Shown piece by piece: positions 6,308-13,533 of a DNA stretch of 17,090 bases. This stretch comes from Gordonia sp. (in: high G+C Gram-positive bacteria) (GTDB lineage Bacteria; Actinomycetota; Actinomycetes; Mycobacteriales; Mycobacteriaceae). The notes under the pieces are model-generated. The model did not search any database, was not told where the DNA came from, and saw only the letters and a program-made list of their open reading frames with translations. Each line of letters starts with the position of its first letter. Position 1 is the first letter of the stretch. The translations under genes were made by a program, and so were the position numbers. The DNA lies in contig JASLJL010000511.1 in assembly GCA_030152405.1 (NCBI GenBank), positions 1 through 17,090 of the forward strand, written 5' to 3'.

Positions 6308-7793
6308 CGTCGAGAACGTCCTCGTCCCACCCGAGGCTCTGCTCGCCGTCGGCGTCGGAGTTCTCGCGCCGCAGCTTGCGCGCCACCTTGCGTTCGGCCG
6401 CGCCGACGCGGTCGTTGCGCTCGAGACGGATGTCGGTGCCGCGTCCGGTGATCGGCACGGCGTCGCCCGTCGGCGTGGTCGGCTCCCAGTCGAACGTCAT
6501 GCCCGCGATGGTCACCGCCGCGCCCGGCTTCGCACCCCGCTTGACCAGCGCGGTCTCCACGCCGAGACGGTAGAGACGATCGGCAAGGTAGCCGACGGCC
6601 TCGTCGTTCTCGAACTGCGTCTGGATGATCCACCGCTCGGGGCGAGCGCCGCGGACGATGAAACCGCCCTCGATCGACGGATCGTCCTCGATCGTGAACT
6701 CGCCCTGGTCGACAGCCTTGGGGCGGATGATCGCCCGACGAGCGACCGGCTTCGCGTTCTTGGCACGGTACTCCCGGACCATCTCGGCGAGCGCGTACGT
6801 GAGCTCTGAGAGTCCCTGGTGAGCGACGGCAGAGATCCGGTACACCGGCCATCCACGCTCGGCGATGTCGGCCTCGACGAGGTCGGCGAGCTCGGCGGCT
6901 TCGGGGATGTCGACCTTGTTGAGCACGACGATGCGCGGGCGGCTCGCGAGATCGCCCAGCGAGTGGTCGGCATCGAGCGCCGGACGGTACGCGGCGAGCT
7001 CGGCCTCGAGCGCGTCGATGTCCGACAACGGATCGCGTCCGGGATCGAGAGTCGCGCAGTCGACGACGTGAGCGAGCACCGCACAGCGCTCCAGGTGACG
7101 GAGGAACTCGAGTCCGAGTCCACGTCCCTCCGAGGCGCCGGGGATGAGGCCGGGGACATCAGCGACGGTGAAAACGTCGGCGCCCGCGGTGACGACACCC
7201 AGGTTCGGGGTCAGCGTGGTGAACGGGTAGTCGGCGATCTTCGGCTTCGCCGCCGACAGCACCGAGACCAGCGACGACTTGCCGGCCGACGGGAATCCGA
7301 CGAGGCCGACGTCCGCGACTGATTTGAGTTCGAGAATCAGCTCGCGTTCCTCGCCGGGCTCCCCCAGCAGAGCGAAGCCGGGTGCCTTGCGTGCCTTCGA
7401 CGCGAGGGCTGCGTTCCCGAGTCCGCCGCGTCCGCCCTGTGCGGCGACGAACTCGGTGCCCTCGCCGACCATGTCCGCGAGGATGTTGCCCTTGTCGTCG
7501 AGCACCACGGTGCCGTCCGGGACGGGCAGGACGAGTTCCTCGCCGTTGGCCCCGCTCCGGTTGTCACCGTGGCCCGGACGACCGTTGGTGCCGCGAGCGT
7601 GCGGTCGGAAGTGGAAGTCCAGGAGCGTGTGCACCTGCGGATCGACGACGAGCCGCACATCGCCGCCGTTGCCGCCGTTGCCGCCGTCGGGGCCGCCGAG
7701 CGGCTTGAACTTCTCACGGTGAACGGACGAGCAGCCGTGGCCGCCGTTGCCTGCTACGACATCGATCTTGACGCGGTCGACGAAACGCGACAC
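6300..7793 (-). CDS. obg: Obg family GTPase (CgtA)
   Basis: Obg is an essential GTPase associated with large-subunit maturation and with growth and stress control. The 497-residue protein has the glycine-rich Obg fold (1-158; [17 protein letters not shown] at 33-49, [12 protein letters not shown] at 60-71). The G domain follows, with P-loop GFPSAGKSS (166-174), switch TTLTPNLG (192-199), DVPGLI (212-217), NKVD (292-295) and SAV (321-323). A C-terminal OCT domain comes next (about 365-440), then a charged, probably disordered tail to 497, typical of actinobacterial Obg. The start is GTG with AAAGGAG nine bases upstream. It follows rplU-rpmA, but a strong hairpin with a T-rich tail separates them. 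It overlaps proB by eight bases. Confidence 0.96.
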   Translation of the reverse strand: MSRFVDRVKIDVVAGNGGHGCSSVHREKFKPLGGPDGGNGGNGGDVRLVVDPQVHTLLDFHFRPHARGTNGRPGHGDNRSGANGEELVLPVPDGTVVLDDKGNILADMVGEGTEFVAAQGGRGGLGNAALASKARKAPGFALLGEPGEERELILELKSVADVGLVGFPSAGKSSLVSVLSAAKPKIADYPFTTLTPNLGVVTAGADVFTVADVPGLIPGASEGRGLGLEFLRHLERCAVLAHVVDCATLDPGRDPLSDIDALEAELAAYRPALDADHSLGDLASRPRIVVLNKVDIPEAAELADLVEADIAERGWPVYRISAVAHQGLSELTYALAEMVREYRAKNAKPVARRAIIRPKAVDQGEFTIEDDPSIEGGFIVRGARPERWIIQTQFENDEAVGYLADRLYRLGVETALVKRGAKPGAAVTIAGMTFDWEPTTPTGDAVPITGRGTDIRLERNDRVGAAERKVARKLRRENSDADGEQSLGWDEDVLDDE

Positions 7794-7805
7794 TGGACGT
7801 CTCCT

Positions 7806-7865
7806 TTGCGAAACGAAAGAAGCAGGGCGGGTCGGGGTTCGCGTTGATCCCTGACCCGCCCTGCT
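7806..7865 (-). terminator. Terminator-like hairpin between rpmA and obg
   Basis: Arms at 7821-7837 and 7849-7865 form a 17-bp stem, 13 bp perfect (AGCAGGGCGGGTC against its complement) plus four more pairs including one G-T, with an 11-base loop. On the minus strand it is followed by CTTCTTTCGTTTCG. It begins 30 bases past the rpmA stop and ends just before the obg Shine-Dalgarno sequence. The T-run is interrupted, so it may attenuate rather than stop reading into obg-proB, or protect the 3' end of rplU-rpmA mRNA. Confidence 0.65.
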
Positions 7866-7895
7866 GGAAGAGCTTTGTTACCAGAACATCTGGTG

Positions 7896-8159
7896 TCAGA
7901 CCGCGGCCGACTCCGGGACGATGTTCACGGTCTTGCGGCCGCGCTTCGTGCCGAACTGCACCGCGCCGGCCTCGAGAGCGAACAGCGTGTCGTCGCCACC
8001 GCGACCGACGTTGACGCCCGGGTGGAACTTGGTTCCGCGCTGGCGGATCAGGATCTCGCCTGCGAGCACCTGCTGGCCGCCGAAACGCTTGACGCCGAGT
8101 CGCTGAGCATTCGAATCGCGACCGTTGCGCGAGCTGGATGCACCCTTCTTATGTGCCAT
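7896..8159 (-). CDS. rpmA: 50S ribosomal protein L27
   Basis: L27 is a large-subunit protein whose N-terminus reaches towards the peptidyl-transferase centre. The 87-residue protein starts [16 protein letters not shown], then [28 protein letters not shown], all canonical. The N-terminus begins directly with AHKKG, without the cleavable extension found in Firmicutes. It has an ideal AGGAGG eight bases before the ATG. It lies 33 bases after rplU, the usual L21-L27 pair, and is followed by a strong hairpin before obg. Confidence 0.98.
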   Translation of the reverse strand: MAHKKGASSSRNGRDSNAQRLGVKRFGGQQVLAGEILIRQRGTKFHPGVNVGRGGDDTLFALEAGAVQFGTKRGRKTVNIVPESAAV

Positions 8160-8167
8160 GGTTCATT

Positions 8168-8173
8168 CCTCCT
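8168..8173 (-). promoter_or_regulatory. Consensus ribosome binding site of rpmA
   Basis: A perfect AGGAGG on the minus strand lies eight bases before the rpmA ATG. It confirms the start and suggests strong translation. A T-rich stretch (ACTTTTTCTTTC) lies just upstream, after the rplU stop, but no hairpin precedes it. Confidence 0.8.
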
Positions 8174-8192
8174 GAAAGAAAAAGTGCGTTGC

Positions 8193-8504
8193 TTACTTGA
8201 TACCGGTGACCTTGAGGACCGTCAGGTTCTGACGGTGACCCTGGCGCTTGTGGTAGCCGGTCTTGTTCTTGAACTTGTGAATGCGGATCTTCGGGCCCTT
8301 GACGTGCTCGAGGATCTCGGCGTCGACCGACACCTTGGCGAGCTTGTCCGCATCGGTGGTCAGGTTCGCACCGTCGACGACCAGCGCCACCGGCAGCGCG
8401 ACGCTGCTGCCCTGCGCGGCGTCGATCTTCTCAACCTTCACAATGTCGCCCTCGGCGACCTTGTACTGCTTACCGCCGGTCTTGACGATCGCGTACGTAG
8501 CCAT
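8193..8504 (-). CDS. rplU: 50S ribosomal protein L21
   Basis: L21 binds 23S rRNA in the large subunit. The 103-residue protein begins [20 protein letters not shown] and has the signature [21 protein letters not shown] (about 72-92) that contacts rRNA. Length is the family norm. It heads the rplU-rpmA unit with a promoter-like element about 150 bases upstream and a leader able to form competing helices. In M. tuberculosis a transporter gene (dctA) lies between rne and rplU; here only 200 bases of non-coding sequence separate them. Confidence 0.98.
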   Translation of the reverse strand: MATYAIVKTGGKQYKVAEGDIVKVEKIDAAQGSSVALPVALVVDGANLTTDADKLAKVSVDAEILEHVKGPKIRIHKFKNKTGYHKRQGHRQNLTVLKVTGIK

Positions 8505-8651
8505 CCAGCTGTCCTCTAACTTGTCTCATCGGGCCGAAGCCGCAGGCCAGTCCTGCGCTTCAGCGAATATTTGGTGCTGCACGCCTCGAGGATCCGTCCT
8601 CAAAGCTGTTCCAGTTGAGCGCGCACGTCAGCGCGCGTCAACGGATGCGAC
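8505..8651 (-). promoter_or_regulatory. Candidate structured 5' leader of rplU-rpmA
   Basis: About 147 bases would be transcribed ahead of rplU. Helix C pairs 8615-8624 with 8631-8641 (one bulge). Helix B pairs 8599-8603 and 8606-8608 with 8612-8614 and 8615-8619. Helix A pairs 8588-8592 with 8597-8601. Helix B shares bases with both A and C, so A plus C and B exclude each other. Ribosomal protein operons are often controlled through leader RNA; whether this one is remains inference. Confidence 0.4.
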
Positions 8652-8657
8652 CTGTCA

Positions 8658-8687
8658 AGGTTACGGCAGCACATCCCATCAGGTCAA
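8658..8687 (-). promoter_or_regulatory. Promoter of rplU-rpmA
   Basis: On the minus strand TTGACC (8682-8687) and TAACCT (8658-8663) are separated by 18 bases, close to the housekeeping sigma-factor pattern. Transcription would begin near 8651. It lies in the 200-base gap after the rne stop, where a promoter is expected. A second TTGACA nearby (8654-8659) has no matching -10 box. Confidence 0.55.
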
Positions 8688-8704
8688 ACTCACCGCGCCG
8701 CGTG

Positions 8705-11700
8705 TCAGTCGGTGCTCGGCGGCGGACCCGCCGCACGTCGTCCGCTGCGGCGACGCGGCGTCCTCGTGACCGACACGACCGGCTCCGCGGTCTGCGCCGC
8801 GACAGTCGTCACCGGCGCTTCGCTGCTCACGGTGATCGCCTCGGGCGCCACCGCGGTGGGAGCAGAGGGACGTCGGACCGCACGCCTGCGGCGACGCACC
8901 GCACCGGCCTCCACGGCAGGCGCCGTGTCAGCTGCCGGCTTGTCGGCAGCAGGCTTCTCGGCGACCGGCTTCTCGGCGACCGGAGTCTCCGCCTGCTTCG
9001 TCGTCTTCGGCTCCACGACGGGCTCGGGAGCCGCAGGCGCCTCAACGACCGCCTGCGCATCGTGGGACCGGTCGTGATCATGCGTGTGAGCGTGATCGTG
9101 GTCGTGCGAGTGCTCGTCGTCGTGGTGCGCCATCGTCCGGAACAACGGATGCTCGGCGGCGGGCTTGTGCGGGGCCTTCGGCTCCGGCGCGGCCTTCACC
9201 GGCTCCGGAGCAGGCGCCTCGGAGCGTCCCTTCTTGCGACGCGACCGTCGGCTTCCCGAATCACCGCGCGACGCGTCGTCGGACGACGCCGGACGGACCT
9301 CGACCGGGTTCGCGTGGACGATCACTCCCCGACCGGCGCATGCGGTGCACGTGGTGGAGAACGCTTCCAGCAGGCCGGTGCCGAGACGCTTGCGGGTCAT
9401 CTGGACCAACCCGAGCGACGTCACCTCCGACACCTGGTGGCGGGTGCGGTCGCGGGCCAGCGCCTCGGTGAGGCGACGCAGCACCAGATCGCGGTTGGAT
9501 TCGAGGACCATGTCGATGAAGTCGACGATGATCATGCCGCCGATGTCGCGCAGACGCATCTGGCGGACGATCTCCTCGGCCGCCTCCAGGTTGTTCCTGG
9601 TGACCGTCTCCTCGAGGTTGCCACCCGATCCGGTGAACTTGCCGGTGTTGACGTCGACGACGGTCATCGCCTCGGTGTGCTCGATGATCAGCGTTCCGCC
9701 GGACGGCAGCCACACCTTGCGGTCCAGAGCCTTGGCGAGCTGCTCGTCGATCCGGTGGACGGCGAACGAGTCGGGAGCGTCGGCGTGCGCCTTCGTGAAC
9801 TCCTCGACGCGCTCAGACAGGTCGGACGCGACGTCGTTGACGTACCCGGAGACCAGGTTCCACGCCTTGTCGCCCTCGACCACGAGCTTGCTGAAGTCCT
9901 CGTTGAACAGGTCGCGGACCACGCGGACGAGCAGATCGGGCTCCTCGTAGAGCGCACGCGGAGTCCCCGACGCCTTCTCCGAGTGCTCGGCGGCAGCCGC
10001 CTCGATGCCCTTCCACTGGGCTTCCAGACGTGCGACGTCGGCGGCGAGCTCCTCCGCGCTCACTCCCTCGGACGCGGTGCGGATGATCACACCCGCTTCG
10101 TCCGGGACGAGCTTGGACAGGATCTGCTTGAGCCGCTTGCGCTCGGTGTCGGGCAGCTTGCGGCTGATGCCGGTGGACGTGCCGCCGGGCACGTACACGA
10201 GGTAGCGGCCGGCGAGCGAGATCTGCGTCGTCAGACGGGCGCCCTTGTGCCCGATCGGGTCCTTGCTGACCTGAACCAAGACGTAGTCGCCGGGCTTGAG
10301 GGCCTGCTCGATCTTGCGGGAACGGCCGTCGAGACCCGCGGCCTCCCAATTGACCTCACCCGCGTAGAGCACGCCGTTGCGGCCGCGGCCGATGTCGACG
10401 AACGCCGCCTCCATGCCGGGCAGCACGTTCTGAACGCGCCCGAGGTAGATGTTGCCGACCATCGACTGCGAGGTCTCGGTGGTCACGAAGTGTTCGACGA
10501 GGACACCGTCCTCAAGGACTGCGACCTGCGTGTAGTCCTCGGTGGTCGCATTGGCGCCGCGTTCACGGATCACCATGACGCGTTCCACCGACTCCCGGCG
10601 AGCCAGGAACTCCGACTCGGTCAGGATCGGCGGCCGACGACGACCCGCGTCGCGTCCGTCACGGCGACGCTGACGCTTCGCCTCCAGTCGGGTGGAGCCG
10701 GAGATGCCCTGCACCTCGTCGCGGACCCGCTTGGTGCGGGGCTCGCGCTCGTGGACCACGGTGTTCGGCGGGTCGTCGTTCGTCGACGCCTCGTCGCCGT
10801 CACCGGCGCCACGACGACGCCGCCGGCGACGCCGACGCTTGCTGGTCGGGGTGGAGTCGTCGTCCTGGTCCCCGTCTGCCTCAGCCTGGTCGGCGTCGTC
10901 GGTGTCCGCCGAGTCGCCGGACTTCTCGTCTGTCGCGCTGTCGGTCCGCGCCTGCTTCTCGCCGGTTGCGGCCTGGTCGGCCGAGTCGTCGGTCTGAGCG
11001 TCGCTGTCAGCGTCGCCCGACGGAGTCGATCCGTTCTCGTCCGCGGGCTGATCGCCGCGACCGCGACCACGACCGCGACGTCCACGACGACGGCGCCGTG
11101 AGCGCGACTCGCCGTCGGAGTCGGCGTCGTCGGACGCCTCGTCCGCGGTCTTGTCTTCCGCAGTCTTGTCGTCTGCGGTCTTGTCATCCGCAGTATTGGT
11201 ATCGGCGGCCGTCTCGTCTGCGGGCTTGTCGGCTGCAGGCTCGTCGACGACAGCGTCAGACGACTCGACGACCGGCGCGTCAGCGCTCTCATCGCCGGAC
11301 TTCTTGCTCGACTTCTTGGCGCTCTTCTTCTTCGCCGACTTCTTCGGAGGCTCGGCGTCATCCGCGTCTACGGTGGCTGATGCGGCGGCGTCGGGACCCG
11401 CGAGCTCGGCGTCGGCCTTCTTCGACGCCTTGCGGTCGGCCTTCTTCTCGTCGGCCTTCTCGGCAGAGGGCTTGTCGGCGTCAGCCTTCTTCGCCTTCTT
11501 ACGCGCGGCCTTCTTGGCGTCCTTCTCCTCGGTCGGCGCGTCGGCCGCGAGGAACAGCGGTGCGGTCGCGTCGCTCGCGGACGCCTGCGACGTCGGTTCG
11601 ACGACCTCGACTGCGGAGAACAGCGATGCCGCGGGCGCGTCGGCGGTCTTGTCGCCTGCCGGGGCCTCGGCTGCCGCCGCTTCGGGCGCCGAGGCGCCGA

Positions 11701-11908
11701 GGCGTTGCGCGACGACGAGTGCGTCGTCGCGTGAGATGGACGACTGCGCAGTGCGCGCCGTCACCCCCAGCTCACCCAGATGCGCGAGCACTTCCCGGCT
11801 GGTGGAACCCAGCATTCGGGCGAGTGCGTGCACGCGGAGTCGAAGGGGAAAATGTTCCGCCGTGAAATCCGCCTTGTCGGCGTTCACCGGCGACCCGTTG
11901 TCGGTCAC
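8705..11908 (-). CDS. rne: Ribonuclease E/G family endoribonuclease
   Basis: RNase E makes the main single-strand cuts in mRNA turnover and rRNA processing. This 1067-residue version has an N-terminal helical module (about 24-58, RVHALARMLGSTSREVLAHL) resembling the N-terminal domain of IF2. A long acidic/Ala/Lys-rich, presumably disordered region with Arg-rich islands (RRRRRGRRGRGRGRG and a run of nine Arg) extends to about 430. The catalytic core (about 438-870) contains an S1 segment (GNIYLGRV from 485), catalytic aspartates in TVVDVNTGK (D752) and IIVDFID (D796 or D799), and the Zn-link C854-x2-C857. The C-terminal tail has a His/Asp tract (928-950), pentapeptide repeats and Arg-rich ends. 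As in mycobacteria, disordered arms flank a central core. The GTG start has AAGGAG six bases upstream, held in a small hairpin. It stands alone between ndk and rplU. Confidence 0.95.
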   Translation of the reverse strand: MTDNGSPVNADKADFTAEHFPLRLRVHALARMLGSTSREVLAHLGELGVTARTAQSSISRDDALVVAQRLGASAPEAAAAEAPAGDKTADAPAASLFSAVEVVEPTSQASASDATAPLFLAADAPTEEKDAKKAARKKAKKADADKPSAEKADEKKADRKASKKADAELAGPDAAASATVDADDAEPPKKSAKKKSAKKSSKKSGDESADAPVVESSDAVVDEPAADKPADETAADTNTADDKTADDKTAEDKTADEASDDADSDGESRSRRRRRGRRGRGRGRGDQPADENGSTPSGDADSDAQTDDSADQAATGEKQARTDSATDEKSGDSADTDDADQAEADGDQDDDSTPTSKRRRRRRRRRGAGDGDEASTNDDPPNTVVHEREPRTKRVRDEVQGISGSTRLEAKRQRRRDGRDAGRRRPPILTESEFLARRESVERVMVIRERGANATTEDYTQVAVLEDGVLVEHFVTTETSQSMVGNIYLGRVQNVLPGMEAAFVDIGRGRNGVLYAGEVNWEAAGLDGRSRKIEQALKPGDYVLVQVSKDPIGHKGARLTTQISLAGRYLVYVPGGTSTGISRKLPDTERKRLKQILSKLVPDEAGVIIRTASEGVSAEELAADVARLEAQWKGIEAAAAEHSEKASGTPRALYEEPDLLVRVVRDLFNEDFSKLVVEGDKAWNLVSGYVNDVASDLSERVEEFTKAHADAPDSFAVHRIDEQLAKALDRKVWLPSGGTLIIEHTEAMTVVDVNTGKFTGSGGNLEETVTRNNLEAAEEIVRQMRLRDIGGMIIVDFIDMVLESNRDLVLRRLTEALARDRTRHQVSEVTSLGLVQMTRKRLGTGLLEAFSTTCTACAGRGVIVHANPVEVRPASSDDASRGDSGSRRSRRKKGRSEAPAPEPVKAAPEPKAPHKPAAEHPLFRTMAHHDDEHSHDHDHAHTHDHDRSHDAQAVVEAPAAPEPVVEPKTTKQAETPVAEKPVAEKPAADKPAADTAPAVEAGAVRRRRRAVRRPSAPTAVAPEAITVSSEAPVTTVAAQTAEPVVSVTRTPRRRSGRRAAGPPPSTD
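8924..8983 (-). repeat. Pentapeptide repeat in RNase E C-terminal tail
   Basis: Four 15-base units encode PVAEK, PVAEK, PAADK, PAADT (residues 976-995), a Pro/Ala/Lys linker of the kind found in disordered tails. The units differ at a few bases, so this is a coding repeat, not a mobile or CRISPR repeat. Confidence 0.8.
9059..9127 (-). other. His/Asp-rich tract in RNase E
   Basis: Residues 928-950 of RNase E contain nine His and eight Asp, mostly alternating HD (HSHDHDHAHTHDHD in the middle). Such stretches bind Zn, Ni or Co in other proteins; a metal-related role here is inference. Confidence 0.85.
11150..11194 (-). repeat. TA(D/E)DK repeat in RNase E N-terminal arm
   Basis: Three 15-base units encode TADDK, TADDK, TAEDK (residues 239-253), followed by a partial fourth TADE. 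They lie in the charged, low-complexity arm before the catalytic core. Copy number of such units can vary between strains. Confidence 0.75.
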
Positions 11909-12093
11909 GTGGTCTCCTTGAGACCCCCGGGCGCGTCGGGCGTTTTAGTTCTCACGACGCGGCCACGCGAGGGCCTTCCCAATGTGTGCCGGTCGAAACG
12001 ACCGGGTGTTGTGTGGTCTTCGCGTCGTCTTCGACGCCTTGCTGTGGCGGTGCGTCCGCCGAGCCCCGCCGCCAAAGTGTGACGACGTGAACT
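11909..12093 (-). promoter_or_regulatory. Candidate structured 5' leader of rne
   Basis: Of the 268 bases between rne and ndk, about 185 would be rne leader if the GATACT box at 12100-12105 is used. Two perfect stems are visible: CCGGTCG/CGACCGG (11989-11995 and 11999-12005, loop of three) and GCGTCG/CGACGC (12022-12027 and 12032-12037, loop of four). A third holds the Shine-Dalgarno sequence. RNase E controls its own mRNA through the 5' leader in E. coli; the same here is inference. The rest of the gap holds the ndk terminator. Confidence 0.4.
11911..11925 (-). promoter_or_regulatory. Hairpin containing the rne Shine-Dalgarno sequence
   Basis: On the minus strand GGTCTC-AAG-GAGACC is a perfect 6-bp inverted repeat with a three-base loop. 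The AAGGAG ribosome site of rne forms its loop and 3' arm, so folding would limit ribosome access. It ends two bases before the GTG start. Confidence 0.55.
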
Positions 12094-12099
12094 AGAACA

Positions 12100-12105
12100 A
12101 GTATC
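12100..12105 (-). promoter_or_regulatory. Candidate -10 box of rne
   Basis: GATACT on the minus strand, followed by TGTTCTAGT. The bases ACTTGTTC(T/C)AGT recur at the TACACT box upstream of the secreted-protein gene (13097-13108). No good -35 box is seen. Confidence 0.35.
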
Positions 12106-12135
12106 CCACACGTACCGGAGTTAACCTGCACGGCC

Positions 12136-12170
12136 TGGAAAAGTAACCCCCGCGCGCCGCGACGCGCAGG
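12136..12170 (-). terminator. Intrinsic terminator of ndk
   Basis: On the minus strand, six bases past the ndk stop, CCTGCGCG (12163-12170) pairs with CGCGCGGG (12149-12156), eight pairs including one G-T, with a six-base loop. GGTTACTTTTCC follows. It ends the valS-to-ndk run and separates it from rne. Confidence 0.6.
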
Positions 12171-12176
12171 ACGGAA

Positions 12177-12593
12177 TCAGGAGTTCAGCGAGGGAAACCA
12201 GAGTGCGATCTCGCGGGCGGCGGACTCCGGCGAGTCGGAGCCGTGGACCAGGTTGAACTGGGTCTCGAGGCCGAAATCACCGCGGATGGTGCCGGGTGTG
12301 GCCTTCTCCACGGGATCGGTGCCGCCGGCAAGCTGGCGGAACGCCGAGATGGCGCGGGGACCCTCGACGACCAGTGCGACGACCGGGCCGGAGGTGATGA
12401 ACTCCAGGAGGGAGCCGAAGAACGGGCGTTCGGCGTGCTCAGCGTAGTGCTCGCTGGCGATCTCGGTGGTGACGGTGCGCAGTTCGAGCGCGGCGAGGGA
12501 CAGGCCCTTGCGCTCGATGCGGGAGATCACTTCACCGATGACACCGCGCTGCACGCCGTCGGGCTTGATGAGGACGAGAGTCTGTTCAGTCAC
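12177..12593 (-). CDS. ndk: Nucleoside diphosphate kinase
   Basis: Ndk moves the gamma-phosphate of ATP to other (d)NDPs through a phosphohistidine, balancing nucleotide pools in the cytoplasm. The 138-residue protein reads [27 protein letters not shown], then [13 protein letters not shown] (50-62), GTIRGDFG (101-108) and the active-site [12 protein letters not shown] (114-125, H117). Length is the family norm. The GTG at 12593 gives the standard N-terminus; an in-frame GTG two codons upstream is an alternative, and neither has a clear Shine-Dalgarno sequence. It lies 37 bases after the secreted-protein gene and is followed by a terminator. In M. tuberculosis ndkA directly follows the DUF4233 gene; here one gene lies between them. 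Confidence 0.97.
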   Translation of the reverse strand: MTEQTLVLIKPDGVQRGVIGEVISRIERKGLSLAALELRTVTTEIASEHYAEHAERPFFGSLLEFITSGPVVALVVEGPRAISAFRQLAGGTDPVEKATPGTIRGDFGLETQFNLVHGSDSPESAAREIALWFPSLNS

Positions 12594-12630
12594 CAGCACA
12601 CTGTAACGACCGTCGTCCGGGCGTGTCGCG

Positions 12631-13062
12631 TCAGCTCGGGCAGTACTCGGGGTCGATCGCGAAGAAGCCGTAGCTGAACAGGCCCGTCTTCGTCCGGGGC
12701 GTGACGATGACCTGCACGCAGGCACCGGGCGTCTTCATCGCGGCGTCGAGTTCGGCGTCGATGATCTTCGCCATGTCGCTGTTGGCCTTCCGGAACGCGG
12801 GCGGAACCGGCAGGTTCTTGATCAGCGCACCGGGGGCCCGGTCGTTCATCCACTTGGTGGCGCCACGGGTGGCGATGTAACCGAAGGAGCCCTCTGGAAC
12901 GGGCATCGGCAGGCTCGGAATCACCTCGGCGGTCTCGGCGTGCGTCGACGTGGGAGGCTCCGACGGAGTCGACGACGACGGCTCGGCGTGCGCGAGGGGC
13001 GCGGCGAGCAGCGGGACGGTCACCGCGACGATGGCGGCGGACACCAGGTGGGACGAGCGCAT
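12631..13062 (-). CDS. Small secreted protein of unknown function
   Basis: I do not recognise a named family. The 143-residue product begins with a Sec signal peptide: charged MRSSH, hydrophobic core to about residue 20, and a cleavage site after AHA (24-26). A Ser/Thr/Pro/Glu-rich linker follows (27-52), then a small compact domain (about 53-143) with [32 protein letters not shown], and exactly two cysteines, C115 and C141, which could form a disulfide outside the membrane. There is no lipobox, so it is predicted free in the envelope or medium. The ATG has AAGGA five bases upstream, and a TACACT box lies 44 bases before the ATG. It sits between the DUF4233 gene and ndk, where M. tuberculosis has no gene, so it looks like a lineage-specific insertion. 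Confidence 0.85.
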   Translation of the reverse strand: MRSSHLVSAAIVAVTVPLLAAPLAHAEPSSSTPSEPPTSTHAETAEVIPSLPMPVPEGSFGYIATRGATKWMNDRAPGALIKNLPVPPAFRKANSDMAKIIDAELDAAMKTPGACVQVIVTPRTKTGLFSYGFFAIDPEYCPS

Positions 13063-13096
13063 TGAATCCTTCCACCCGCTCCGTGTGAGCGGCGTT

Positions 13097-13132
13097 ACTG
13101 GAACAAGTGTAACCGACCGTTTCGTCCGACCG
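13097..13132 (-). promoter_or_regulatory. Promoter region of the secreted-protein gene
   Basis: TACACT on the minus strand (13106-13111) fits TANNNT and would give a leader of about 35 bases. Directly upstream CGGTCGG occurs twice (13113-13119 and 13126-13132), 13 bases apart, a possible regulator site. The -35 region is poor. ACTTGTTCCAGT (13097-13108) matches the rne promoter region at 11 of 12 positions. Confidence 0.4.
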
Positions 13133-13134
13133 AC

Positions 13135-13533
13135 TCACGCACGTTGGCTGGGCAGGAGCCCCTTCTCGATCCGTGAGGCGACGTCCCTGCGGATGTAGGC
13201 GATGTACAGCCAGACGCAGAGGAAGATCACGCCGATGACGGCGATCGACCAGTGGAACAGTCCGCCCGCGATCAGCAGGACCTGCAGCACGAGGATGGCC
13301 GGCAGCGCCCACGAGCGACCGCACATGCCCGACAGCAGGACGTGTGCGAGCGCCATCGCGGCGAGGTACAGCCCTGATCCCCACCCGAGGCCACCGCCGA
13401 TCTTGGCGATGATCGGGAACGCCAGCAGCACGACGATCACTTCGAGGATCAGCGTTCCGGCCATCACCCCGCGGAAGCCCTTCCACGGATCCGTCGCCGG
13501 GGCGTTGATCGCGGGAGTCGTCTCGTCGGTCAT
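13135..13533 (-). CDS. DUF4233 four-helix membrane protein
   Basis: The 132-residue protein has a short polar N-terminus and four hydrophobic segments: about 23-45, 54-71, 76-93 and 95-114. The C-terminus is basic (RRDVASRIEKG), probably cytoplasmic. Sequence and position match the actinobacterial DUF4233 family (M. tuberculosis Rv2446c), which is found directly after folC; its function is unknown. The ATG overlaps the folC stop (ATGA), so the two are translationally coupled, which suggests a conserved but unexplained partnership with folate polyglutamylation or simply operon packing. Segment W17-K18-G19-F20-R21-G22-V23-M24 just before the first helix is typical of the family. Confidence 0.9.
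   Translation of the reverse strand: MTDETTPAINAPATDPWKGFRGVMAGTLILEVIVVLLAFPIIAKIGGGLGWGSGLYLAAMALAHVLLSGMCGRSWALPAILVLQVLLIAGGLFHWSIAVIGVIFLCVWLYIAYIRRDVASRIEKGLLPSQRA

Noticed and set aside
8160..8192. T-rich run between rplU and rpmA as a terminator
   Set aside because: No stem precedes the T-run, and a consensus ribosome site for rpmA follows at once; the pair is cotranscribed.
8615..11101. Long plus-strand open frame of over 800 codons opposite rne
   Set aside because: It is Arg/Val/Asp-rich with no family features, and lies antisense to a gene with clear RNase E motifs; high-GC codon bias creates such frames.
8924..11194. Short tandem repeats in rne considered as a CRISPR or mobile repeat
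   Set aside because: The units are 15 bases, adjacent, in frame and encode pentapeptides; there are no spacers and no cas genes.
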